Below are positions 1 to 6,127 of a stretch of 7,147 nt of DNA, one piece after another. This stretch comes from Bacteroidota bacterium (GTDB lineage: Bacteria > Bacteroidota > Bacteroidia > B-17B0 > Aurantibacillaceae): contig JANYBY010000312.1 of NCBI GenBank assembly GCA_025360565.1, positions 1 through 7,147 of the forward strand. Direction: 5' to 3'. Positions within the stretch are counted from its first letter, which is position 1, and every line of letters starts with the position of its first letter. The notes beneath the pieces were generated by a model. That model saw only the letters and a list, made by a program, of their open reading frames with translations, did not search any database and was not told the DNA's origin. A program made the position numbers and the translations under genes.

Positions 1-30
1 TTTCACAGATTGATTAGTGTAATTCGTGGC
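1..30. repeat. Possible fragment of a dispersed CACGAATTA-type repeat
   Basis: Read on the minus strand, the bases just after the rfbB stop are made of short related units (CACGAATTACAC, CTAATCAATC, TGTGAAA). This wording, with its alternation of 'cacgaatta' and 'cacagatta', resembles a degenerate non-coding repeat that I recall between genes in many Bacteroidota and other genomes. Only one edge is in the window, so its full extent and copy number cannot be judged. The family assignment rests on recollection, not on a second copy here. Confidence 0.35.
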
Positions 31-36
31 TTAAAT

Positions 37-1122
37 TTACCTCTTTACATATTGCTCTTCATAATATTTAGCGTAGTTACCAGATGTAACATTATCCAAC
101 CATTCGCTGTTTTGCAAATACCAGTCAACCGTTTGGTCAAGGCCCTGCTCAAAGGTTACAGATGGTACCCAGCCAAGATCGTTTTTTAATTTAGTGGCAT
201 CTATCGCGTAACGCAGATCATGCCCCGCGCGATCTTTTACGAACGTAATTAGTTTTTCGTTGGTGCCATCCGGACGGTTTAATTTTTTATCCATCACCTT
301 ACAAAGTAAACGGATCACGTCAATATTTGTCCACTCGTTATGGCCGCCAATATTGTAAGTGCTGCCCAATTTTGCTTGGTGAAAAATAGTGTCAATAGCA
401 ACAGCATGGTCTTTTACAAATAACCAATCGCGAACGTTTTCTCCTTTGCCGTAGATAGGAAGAGGCTTGTTGTTTTTAATATTGTGAATGCAAAGCGGAA
501 TTAATTTTTCGGGAAAATGATTGGGCCCGTAATTATTGCTGCAGTTTGAAATAACAACCGGTAATTTATACGTATCGTAATAAGCGCGTACAAAATGATC
601 GCTGCTTGCTTTTGAGGCAGAGTAGGGGCTGTGCGGGTCGTACGAGGTTTCTTCGGTAAACATGCCGGTTTCTCCAAGGGCGCCGTACACTTCGTCGGTG
701 CTTACATGGTAAAAGAGTGCAGCCTCACCCCCCCGCCCCTCTCCGAGGGAGAGGGGAGCTGTTTGGGAATAAACCCCCGATTTTTTATAAGCGTTCAATA
801 AATTAACGGTACCGATCACGTTCGTCATAACAAACTCTAAAGGATTGGTAATACTTCTGTCAACATGACTTTCGGCGGCTAAATGAATAACAGCGTTATA
901 TTTTTCTTTTTCGAAAAGGGAGTTGATGAAAGAAGCATCAACAATATCGCCTTTTACAAATTTGTAATTTGGTTTTTTTTCAATGTCGGTGAGGTTGGCA
1001 AGGTTACCGGCGTAAGTAAGTTTATCTAAATTATGAATGGTGTAATTTGGATACTTATTTACAAAGAGCCTCACAACATGTGAGCCAATAAAACCCGCGC
1101 CGCCTGTAATTAGAATTTTCAT
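37..1122 (-). CDS. rfbB: dTDP-glucose 4,6-dehydratase (RfbB/RmlB)
   Basis: Converts dTDP-D-glucose to dTDP-4-keto-6-deoxy-D-glucose with bound NAD+, the second step of dTDP-L-rhamnose and related deoxysugar synthesis in the cytoplasm. The 361-residue product is an extended short-chain dehydrogenase/reductase. It has an N-terminal GGAGFIGS dinucleotide loop (7-14), LAAESHVDRSI (81-91), STDEVYG (141-147) with the catalytic Thr-Asp-Glu at 142-144, and YSASK (167-171) with the Tyr/Lys pair. SNCSNNYGP (192-200), PIYGKGENVRDWL (222-234) and YNIGGHNE (256-263) are typical of RmlB. The ATG at 1122 starts the canonical MKILITGGAGFIGS, so the N terminus is complete. Residues 120-134 are odd: they are encoded by a GC-rich palindrome unlike the rest of the gene and lie just before STDEVYG, in a loop that varies in length across the family. 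The other rml genes are not in the window. The catalytic residues are intact, so the enzyme is probably active. Confidence 0.97.
   Translation of the reverse strand: MKILITGGAGFIGSHVVRLFVNKYPNYTIHNLDKLTYAGNLANLTDIEKKPNYKFVKGDIVDASFINSLFEKEKYNAVIHLAAESHVDRSITNPLEFVMTNVIGTVNLLNAYKKSGVYSQTAPLSLGEGRGGEAALFYHVSTDEVYGALGETGMFTEETSYDPHSPYSASKASSDHFVRAYYDTYKLPVVISNCSNNYGPNHFPEKLIPLCIHNIKNNKPLPIYGKGENVRDWLFVKDHAVAIDTIFHQAKLGSTYNIGGHNEWTNIDVIRLLCKVMDKKLNRPDGTNEKLITFVKDRAGHDLRYAIDATKLKNDLGWVPSVTFEQGLDQTVDWYLQNSEWLDNVTSGNYAKYYEEQYVKR
721..765. repeat. GC-rich palindromic element read in frame within rfbB
   Basis: Bases 736-744 (CCCCTCTCC) and 748-756 (GGAGAGGGG) form a perfect 9-bp inverted repeat around a 3-base GAG loop, flanked on the left by a C-run (728-734). 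Read on the minus strand the segment gives residues QTAPLSLGEGRGGEA (120-134) of RfbB, with no frameshift or stop. The very high GC content contrasts with the AT-rich gene around it. The 'PLSLGEGRGG' wording is one I recall recurring in unrelated Bacteroidota proteins, as expected if a dispersed palindrome inserts in the same frame. Insertion is inferred from composition and position, not from a comparison with a close relative. Confidence 0.7.
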
Positions 1123-1180
1123 TTATGTTTTAATTTGTTTATGTTAAATTTTTTTGTAAATTTATAATAAAATGGTGTGA
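1123..1180. promoter_or_regulatory. Divergent promoter region between rfbB and the cargo gene pair
   Basis: This 58-nt gap separates two genes transcribed away from each other, so both promoters should lie here or overlap the 5' ends. It is almost entirely A and T. On the plus strand, TTTG at 1134-1137 followed after 19 nt by TAAATTTA at 1157-1164 is one base from the Bacteroidota pattern TTTG-N19ish-TAnnTTTG. TAAATTTA is self-complementary, so the same bases also offer a weak -7 element toward rfbB. A TATAAT at 1163-1168 matches the sigma-70 consensus but is less informative in this phylum. No operator-like inverted repeat stands out. The assignment rests on position plus weak motif matches. 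Confidence 0.4.
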
Positions 1181-2905
1181 ATGAAAAAATTTTTATTCTT
1201 GGTCATTGTTTTCTTAGGGTTTATTAACGTGTTTGGGCAGAATTTAAATATTGCCAGACATAACCGTATGGATAGAGTTACTAATCTCATTTGTATAAAT
1301 TCAAAATCATATTTTGCTGAATACTTTGGCGATTGCTGTAATGACTCAGTTAATTTTGTTGGTCTTGCCTCAAACGGACAAACGCTTTTTAAAACCAATA
1401 TTATTTCCTTTCATGGTCCAAATAATATGCCCAAAAAACTTCTTAAAACAAAAGATAAAGGATTCCTGTTATGGGGTAGGGTTGAAGGAGGCTGTGATGT
1501 TTCTCCAACGTATGATTACATAACAAAATTTGATACTGTTGGAAATATCGTTTTTCAATATACAATTTGCGGTCAAAACAATATGAATTGTATAATTATT
1601 GAAGATATTTCGGAAGGTACTGACAGCGCATTTTATGCTGTACAAACATACAGCAATGCGCTCTACCGTTACACTAAACTTGGCGTATTTACAAGTAGCG
1701 TGTCAATAGCTTTCACCCAATTAAAATCAATTGGTTCTCTCTCCAATGGAAATCTCATTATAAGCGGTAGCTCAAACAGTGTATCTTCTGTTGCGGAAAT
1801 TACTACAGGAGGAAGTGTTGTTATGATAAAGAATTATCCGAATGATGTAAAAAGTTTTGTGCAAACTTCTAATGGAAGAATTTTGGCTCTTAATGATATA
1901 GGAACAATGCAAACATTCAGCAATAACCTCGATGCAATATTATGCTCAACAACCACGATCCCTGCTTCAATAAAAATTAATGAACTCAAATTAAGGTCAG
2001 ATACCGTTTATGCAGTGGGTACAAATACTATTGCAAACACAGTGTGTTATCTTGTGACAGATCTAAACTTCAATGTTATATATCAGTCTCAAACCTCATT
2101 TAAAAATGTTGAGCCTGCGGGAATTGATATTAATAATGGAGGAAAAGTAAATATAATTACCAAAGGGAGCAGTAACATACATACAAAATTGTCATTCAGG
2201 AGTCTTTATCAGCTTCCTGTAAATGGAATTTTCAATTCAAAGTACGATGTTGGAGTAATGAGCTTCTCTGTAATCACTGCAAGCGTGGCTGTTGGTTGGC
2301 AGGGTACATGGACACCTACATTAAATTTAAATGTGATAGTTAAAAACTACGGAATAGATACAGTGAAGAGTTTTTATTTGAATTACTATGCCTACACCAA
2401 TCCGGGCGTTGTTTGCCCAAACATTTATCATAATCTATTCAATATTACTATAGCTCCGGGAGGAACAATTTCTGTAATTACAGGAACATTTTTGGGAAGA
2501 GAAATGTTCCCACCTGAAATGGCGAATTGGCCGCAGGGGACTATTAAGAAGAAGGAATATTGTCTTACTACAACTGTTCCGAATTTTGAAAATGATATTG
2601 CAATTGACAATGACAGTTTTTGCGATTCGGTCGGATTTTATAAGCCGGTTGGTATAAGAGAAAATTCTTTGACAGAAAGTAGTATAAAAATCTCACCAAA
2701 CCCCTTCGAAATTACTCTGAGTATTGAATCGGACCTTGAAATTAAAAAAGTGGAATTATATAACGCAATTGGAATGCTTGTGGAGAAAACAATAGTAAAT
2801 TCCAAAAAAATTAAACTTGATTACGCAGAATTATCACCCGGAATTTATTTTTTAAAAATCGAAATGGAAGAGGGAATTGGAATTAAAAAAATAATAAAAC
2901 AATAA
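1181..2905 (+). CDS. Secreted T9SS type A cargo protein, propeller-like with CARDB-like domain (paralog 1)
   Basis: A 574-residue exported protein of unknown specific function. Residues 1-19 are a Sec signal peptide (MKK, hydrophobic core, likely cut before Gln20). Residues ~50-345 contain about seven loose repeats of the form 'G-[LF]-[LI]..G...[YF]..[FL]...GN[IV]' (clearest at 86-128 with KTKDKGFLLWGR and KFDTVGNIVFQ, and at 182-218), suggesting a beta-propeller. Residues ~355-485 look like a CARDB/Ig-type domain (LNVIVKNYGIDTVKSF, then IAPGGTISV and an N-D rich end). Residues ~502-574 form the T9SS type A sorting domain (ISPNPF, then VELYNAIGMLVEK and LSPGIYFLKI). It should be exported by Sec to the periplasm, then by T9SS to the surface or medium. 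An in-frame upstream ATG (1172) reads ATG-GTG-TGA and stops directly before 1181, which fixes the start. It is followed by a 1-nt-overlapping paralog with a similar domain plan. Confidence 0.88.
   Translation: MKKFLFLVIVFLGFINVFGQNLNIARHNRMDRVTNLICINSKSYFAEYFGDCCNDSVNFVGLASNGQTLFKTNIISFHGPNNMPKKLLKTKDKGFLLWGRVEGGCDVSPTYDYITKFDTVGNIVFQYTICGQNNMNCIIIEDISEGTDSAFYAVQTYSNALYRYTKLGVFTSSVSIAFTQLKSIGSLSNGNLIISGSSNSVSSVAEITTGGSVVMIKNYPNDVKSFVQTSNGRILALNDIGTMQTFSNNLDAILCSTTTIPASIKINELKLRSDTVYAVGTNTIANTVCYLVTDLNFNVIYQSQTSFKNVEPAGIDINNGGKVNIITKGSSNIHTKLSFRSLYQLPVNGIFNSKYDVGVMSFSVITASVAVGWQGTWTPTLNLNVIVKNYGIDTVKSFYLNYYAYTNPGVVCPNIYHNLFNITIAPGGTISVITGTFLGREMFPPEMANWPQGTIKKKEYCLTTTVPNFENDIAIDNDSFCDSVGFYKPVGIRENSLTESSIKISPNPFEITLSIESDLEIKKVELYNAIGMLVEKTIVNSKKIKLDYAELSPGIYFLKIEMEEGIGIKKIIKQ
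2769..2821 (+). repeat. 53-bp identical block in sorting-domain coding sequence, copy 1
   Basis: These 53 bases in the C-terminal sorting domain of paralog 1 are identical, including silent positions, to 4472-4524 in paralog 2. After one mismatch, identity continues for about 26 more bases (to ~2848 and ~4551). The bodies of the two genes are far more diverged, so this is a locally elevated direct repeat. Confidence 0.9.
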
Positions 2906-4608
2906 TGAAAAGATTTTTAGCTATCCTTTTTTTGGTTGGATTTAAGTTAGGTGCTCAGAACCTGAACGTGGCACAGCATTCTCAAGTTGATGTAACAAAG
3001 AATTTAGTTTCAATTAATTCTAAATGTTATTATCCCGAAAGAATTGGAAGTTATTGCTGCGATGATTCGGTTAACCTAGTTGCTCTCAGTAATACGGGGC
3101 AAACGTTATTTAAAAAGAAATTTTATTTTCCCGGTTATACATGGAATGTGCCGGTAAAGGTCATTAAAACAAAGGATAATTGTCTTTTGTTATTCGGGCG
3201 CTCAACCCAGGCGTGTGATCTTGTTGCGACCACTAATTTTATAATAAAGGCGGATACAAACGGGAATATTATATTCCAGAATTACATAAATCTTAATCAA
3301 ACGGCCTTTAATATTTTGTCAGGAGATGTTACACAGCACACCGACAGTTCTTACTATTTTATTTCGCTGTCAGATGTTTTATATCATTATTCAAAAACGG
3401 GGCAGTTTGGTTCAGTTTTCTCAACCTCAATAACAGGAATGAACTCGATAAGTACTTTAACTAACGGGAATTTGATAATTAATGGAAAAATTGGAGGTGT
3501 TTTAAAAAATATTGAACTTACAACTTCCAATACCATTGTAAATCAACAAAACTGTCCTGATAGTATTCGAAAATTTATTCAATCTTCTTCGGGAATAATT
3601 TACGCCCTCACCAATAGCGGCATAATACAAACTTTCAGCACAAACCTTCAGGCCATTAACTGCTCAACAATTTCTTTCGGTTCAGGAAATAAGATCAAAG
3701 ATTTTGACCTTAGGAATGATTCAATTTTTTGTACCGGGTATTTGAGCCCTCTCAATAAGGCCTTTTATGTTGTGTTCAATCCGGCTTTAAATATTGTTTA
3801 CGGAAATCAATCAACATACAAAAATATTTATCCCACTGGAATTGCTTTGAATAATAAAAATAAAGTAAACATTGTTAGTTACGGAACCAGCAATATAAAT
3901 ACTCAAATGACATTTAAGGGAGTTTATCAATTGCCAATTACAGGAAGTTTGAGTTCAAAATATGATGTGGGAATTTTAAATTATTCGGTGTTAAGCTCAA
4001 GTCTTGTTTTTATTAATAGCGGAGAATACAGCATTTTTACCAACATGAACGTAACAATTAAAAATTTCGGGACGGATACAATCAAAAGTTTTTATGTGAA
4101 TAATTACGGACCCAATCTTCTCATTTGGTGCCCGGGATTGCTTCATAAATTATATTACAATACCATAGCCCCGGGAAATACTATTTCAGTCCTCACCGGA
4201 ACTTTTTATGCTAAGATCTTACAGGTGCCTTTTCCACCGGGAGTTCCCGTAAATAAACAGGTTTGTTTGTCCACTTCAGTCCCGAATTTTGAAAATGATG
4301 TTGAAATTAATAATGACGATTGGTGCGATTCGATTATGGTAACTAAACCAGTTGGTATTAAGGAAAACAATTTGTCGGATATCGAAATAAAAATTTCTCC
4401 CAATCCCTTTGAAAATACTTTAAACATTGAGAGTGATCTCGAGATTAAAAAAGTTGAATTATATAATCCCCTTGGAATGCTTGTGGAGAAAACAATAGTA
4501 AATTCCAAAAAAATTAAACTTGATCACGCAGAATTATCACCCGGAATTTATATTTTAAAAATAGAAACGGAAAAGGGGAGTATAGTGAAGAAGGTAATTA
4601 AAAATTAA
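2905..4608 (+). CDS. Secreted T9SS type A cargo protein, propeller-like with CARDB-like domain (paralog 2)
   Basis: A 567-residue paralog of the preceding gene, alignable end to end with few gaps, with roughly 40-50% identity by eye in the body and far more at the C terminus. Its ATG overlaps the previous stop by one base (TAATG), so translation is probably coupled and the two are co-transcribed. A Sec signal peptide covers residues 1-17 (likely cut after LGA, before Gln18). The propeller-like body spans ~50-343 (KTKDNCLLLFGR and KADTNGNIIFQ at 88-125). The CARDB/Ig-like domain spans ~353-478 (MNVTIKNFGTDTIKSFYV, then TIAPGNTISVLTG). The T9SS type A sorting domain spans ~495-567 (ISPNPF, LSPGIYILKI, ending KKVIKN). 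Cysteines at 51, 52, 104, 253, 409, 454 and 474 match those of paralog 1 (52, 53, 105, 255, 412, 461, 481), hinting at conserved disulfides or metal binding. No catalytic motif is recognised; adhesion or ligand binding is a guess. Confidence 0.88.
   Translation: MKRFLAILFLVGFKLGAQNLNVAQHSQVDVTKNLVSINSKCYYPERIGSYCCDDSVNLVALSNTGQTLFKKKFYFPGYTWNVPVKVIKTKDNCLLLFGRSTQACDLVATTNFIIKADTNGNIIFQNYINLNQTAFNILSGDVTQHTDSSYYFISLSDVLYHYSKTGQFGSVFSTSITGMNSISTLTNGNLIINGKIGGVLKNIELTTSNTIVNQQNCPDSIRKFIQSSSGIIYALTNSGIIQTFSTNLQAINCSTISFGSGNKIKDFDLRNDSIFCTGYLSPLNKAFYVVFNPALNIVYGNQSTYKNIYPTGIALNNKNKVNIVSYGTSNINTQMTFKGVYQLPITGSLSSKYDVGILNYSVLSSSLVFINSGEYSIFTNMNVTIKNFGTDTIKSFYVNNYGPNLLIWCPGLLHKLYYNTIAPGNTISVLTGTFYAKILQVPFPPGVPVNKQVCLSTSVPNFENDVEINNDDWCDSIMVTKPVGIKENNLSDIEIKISPNPFENTLNIESDLEIKKVELYNPLGMLVEKTIVNSKKIKLDHAELSPGIYILKIETEKGSIVKKVIKN
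4472..4524 (+). repeat. 53-bp identical block in sorting-domain coding sequence, copy 2
   Basis: Second copy of the exact block at 2769-2821, about 1.7 kb downstream in the same orientation and reading frame. It encodes the residues from GMLVEK to KIKLD of the T9SS type A domain. Such a direct repeat could allow recombination that deletes or fuses the two paralogs. Confidence 0.9.
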
Positions 4609-4669
4609 ATTTCTTTTGCTAAGGGAGTTATCCTTGATGTAACACAAAACTTTTTATGAATTCGGACTA

Positions 4670-4812
4670 AAGGAAATGCTGCGTGAGGGATTGAAGTGGA
4701 AAGCCCGCAATGAAGCGTAGCGGAATGAGGACTTGAAACGTAAAGCCCGACCCCCTGAATTGAAATGCTTACAGGTGTTACAGGGCATTTCAATGCAGGG
4801 GGGCACGCCCAA
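4670..4812. repeat. Convergent intergenic region filled by a dispersed-repeat-like element
   Basis: This stretch between the converging gene ends is clearly more GC-rich than its flanks and has internal structure. Bases 4685-4708 and 4727-4750 are an imperfect direct repeat (18 of 24 positions match) built on GAGG..TTGAA....AAAGCCCG, followed by a C-run, a long hairpin (4751-4802) and a closing GGGCACGCCC (4801-4810). The order 'GCTGCGTGAGGGATTGAAG, AAAGCCCG, GACCCC, GGGCACGCCC' is one I recall as a common non-coding repeat between genes in Bacteroidota genomes, with a variable central part. No protein of credible composition is encoded. It could be a mobile palindromic element, a small RNA or a terminator module. 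The boundaries are approximate. Confidence 0.55.
4751..4802. terminator. Long hairpin between converging genes, possible bidirectional terminator
   Basis: Bases 4751-4757 (CCCCCTG) pair with 4796-4802 (CAGGGGG). After an A/G mismatch, 4759-4768 (ATTGAAATGC) pair with 4785-4794 (GCATTTCAAT), giving 17 pairs in all. The 16-base apical loop contains the direct repeat TTACAGG-tg-TTACAGG (4769-4784). It lies 142 nt after the stop of the second cargo gene and 12 nt after the stop of the minus-strand dehydrogenase, so it could end transcription from both sides. There is no strong T-run on either side, so a classical intrinsic terminator is not proven. It may simply be the variable hairpin of the surrounding repeat. 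Confidence 0.45.
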
Positions 4813-4814
4813 AT

Positions 4815-6107
4815 TTACAAACTCCAGTAAGTCAAATATTTTATCTGGTCCTTATACAATCCTTTCACGTCCACCAAAATTCCTTTTTTAGAAAGGATGC
4901 CTTCAAAAAATTCTTCTTTCAACACTTTGTATTCTTTATGGTTTACGGCTACAATTACGCCATCGTAACCTTTTGCAAGTTTATTTAAACCAAAACCGTA
5001 TTCGTGTTTTAATTCGTCGCTGTCGGCATGCGGATCTATGATCTCCACTTTTACGCCAAATGATTTTAGTTCTTTTACAATATCGGCCACTTTACTGTTA
5101 CGGATATCGCTTACATCTTCTTTAAACGTAGCGCCCATTACCAGTACTTTTGATTTTGAAATATTTTTTCCGGCAGCGATAATTTTTTTAACGCAGGTTT
5201 TGGCAACGTAAAATCCCATGCTGTCGTTCACATAACGTCCGCTGTTAATTACCCGCGCGTGGTAACCTAATGATTGTGCTTTGTGAGTTAAGTAATAAGG
5301 ATCCACACCAATGCAATGCCCGCCAACAAGGCCGGGAGAGAATTTTAAAAAATTCCATTTTGTTCCGGCTGCGGCTAATACATCGTATGTATTAATATTC
5401 ATTTTATTAAAAATGATGGAGAGCTCGTTCATCAGGGCAATGTTTACATCGCGCTGGGTATTCTCAATGATCTTGGCAGCTTCAGCAACTGCAATACTCG
5501 ATGCGCGGTGTGTGCCGGGCTCAACAATAATTTCGTAAACTTTTGCAATGTTCTCTAAACTATCTTTATCACAGCCACTCACAATTTTTAAAATTTTTGT
5601 AATGGTGTGTTCTTTATCTCCCGGGTTGATCCGCTCGGGTGAATAACCCACTTTAAAATCTTTTAAATATTTTAATTTGCTGTGCTGCTCTAAAACCGGA
5701 ACGCAATCTTCTTCGGTACAACCCGGATAAACGGTTGATTCGTAAACAACATAATCACCTTTTTTAAGAACCTTACCAACGGTGGTAGACGCGCCGATCA
5801 AAGGTTTCAGGTCGGGCAAATTATGTTCATCAATTGGCGTTGGAACGGCAATGATAAAGAACTGCGCTTTTTTAAGGTCTTCTAATTTATGCGTAAAAGT
5901 AATATCGCTTTTTTCGAAATCTTTTTTGGTTAATTCCTGGCTGGGGTCAATTCCCTTTTTCATCATATTAACGCGTTTTTCGTTAATATCGAAACCAATT
6001 ACTTTTATTTTTTTTGCAAAAGCAAGTGCAATTGGTAAACCAACATAGCCTAAGCCAATAACCGCGACCGTGGCTTCTTTTTTTATTATTCTATTATAGA
6101 TACTCAT
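4815..6107 (-). CDS. tviB: UDP-N-acetyl-D-glucosamine (or -galactosamine) 6-dehydrogenase, TviB/WbpO type
   Basis: A cytoplasmic NAD-dependent enzyme that oxidises C6 of a UDP-N-acetylhexosamine twice to give the uronic acid, a precursor for surface polysaccharide. The 430 residues match the UDP-glucose/GDP-mannose dehydrogenase superfamily at its usual length. The Rossmann motif VIGLGYVGLP lies at 16-25, VPTP at 88-91, ESTVYPGCTEEDCVP at 123-137 and GYSPERINPGD at 154-164. The catalytic Lys212 and Asn216 are in AEAAKIIENTQRD, the nucleophile Cys265 is in GGHCIGVDPYYL (262-273), and the C-terminal NAD/UDP domain motif GATFKEDVSDIRNSK is at 325-339. GHCIGVDPYYLTHK together with YESTVYPGCTEE closely recalls TviB (Vi antigen) and WbpO rather than UDP-glucose dehydrogenase (GGSCFPKD) or Pseudomonas WbpA. 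GlcNAc versus GalNAc cannot be decided by eye. It begins 20 nt after the oxidoreductase stop, so the two are probably one operon. All key residues are present. Confidence 0.93.
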   Translation of the reverse strand: MSIYNRIIKKEATVAVIGLGYVGLPIALAFAKKIKVIGFDINEKRVNMMKKGIDPSQELTKKDFEKSDITFTHKLEDLKKAQFFIIAVPTPIDEHNLPDLKPLIGASTTVGKVLKKGDYVVYESTVYPGCTEEDCVPVLEQHSKLKYLKDFKVGYSPERINPGDKEHTITKILKIVSGCDKDSLENIAKVYEIIVEPGTHRASSIAVAEAAKIIENTQRDVNIALMNELSIIFNKMNINTYDVLAAAGTKWNFLKFSPGLVGGHCIGVDPYYLTHKAQSLGYHARVINSGRYVNDSMGFYVAKTCVKKIIAAGKNISKSKVLVMGATFKEDVSDIRNSKVADIVKELKSFGVKVEIIDPHADSDELKHEYGFGLNKLAKGYDGVIVAVNHKEYKVLKEEFFEGILSKKGILVDVKGLYKDQIKYLTYWSL

Positions 6108-6127
6108 AGCAATTTTTGAAATAAGAT

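Noticed and set aside
1163..1168. TATAAT as a sigma-70 -10 box
   Set aside because: In such an A/T-only stretch a match is expected by chance, and the primary sigma factor of Bacteroidota prefers TAnnTTTG, so it is mentioned but not called as its own site.
1172..1180. Upstream in-frame ATG as an earlier start for the first cargo gene
   Set aside because: It reads ATG-GTG-TGA and stops right before the ATG at 1181, which begins a proper signal peptide. A two-codon leader role is possible but unsupported.
2900..2910. Frameshift joining the two cargo genes as one broken gene
   Set aside because: Each reading frame has its own signal peptide and its own complete C-terminal sorting domain, so they are two genes with a TAATG overlap.
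4206..4508. Minus-strand 100-codon open frame opposite the second cargo gene
   Set aside because: It is antisense to a well-supported sorting-domain coding region, and a similar antisense frame occurs opposite paralog 1 (2428-2610), as expected of a shadow of the conserved sequence.
4685..4750. Repeat pair as a CRISPR array
   Set aside because: There are only two imperfect 24-nt copies separated by 18 nt, with no further units and no cas genes nearby.
4605..4793. Minus-strand 62-codon open frame in the convergent intergenic region
   Set aside because: It runs through the repeat element and hairpin, has no recognisable domain, and its composition follows the repeat rather than coding sequence.
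5311..6048. Plus-strand open frames of 75 and 88 codons opposite the dehydrogenase
   Set aside because: They are antisense to an intact, motif-complete enzyme gene and show no protein-like features of their own.
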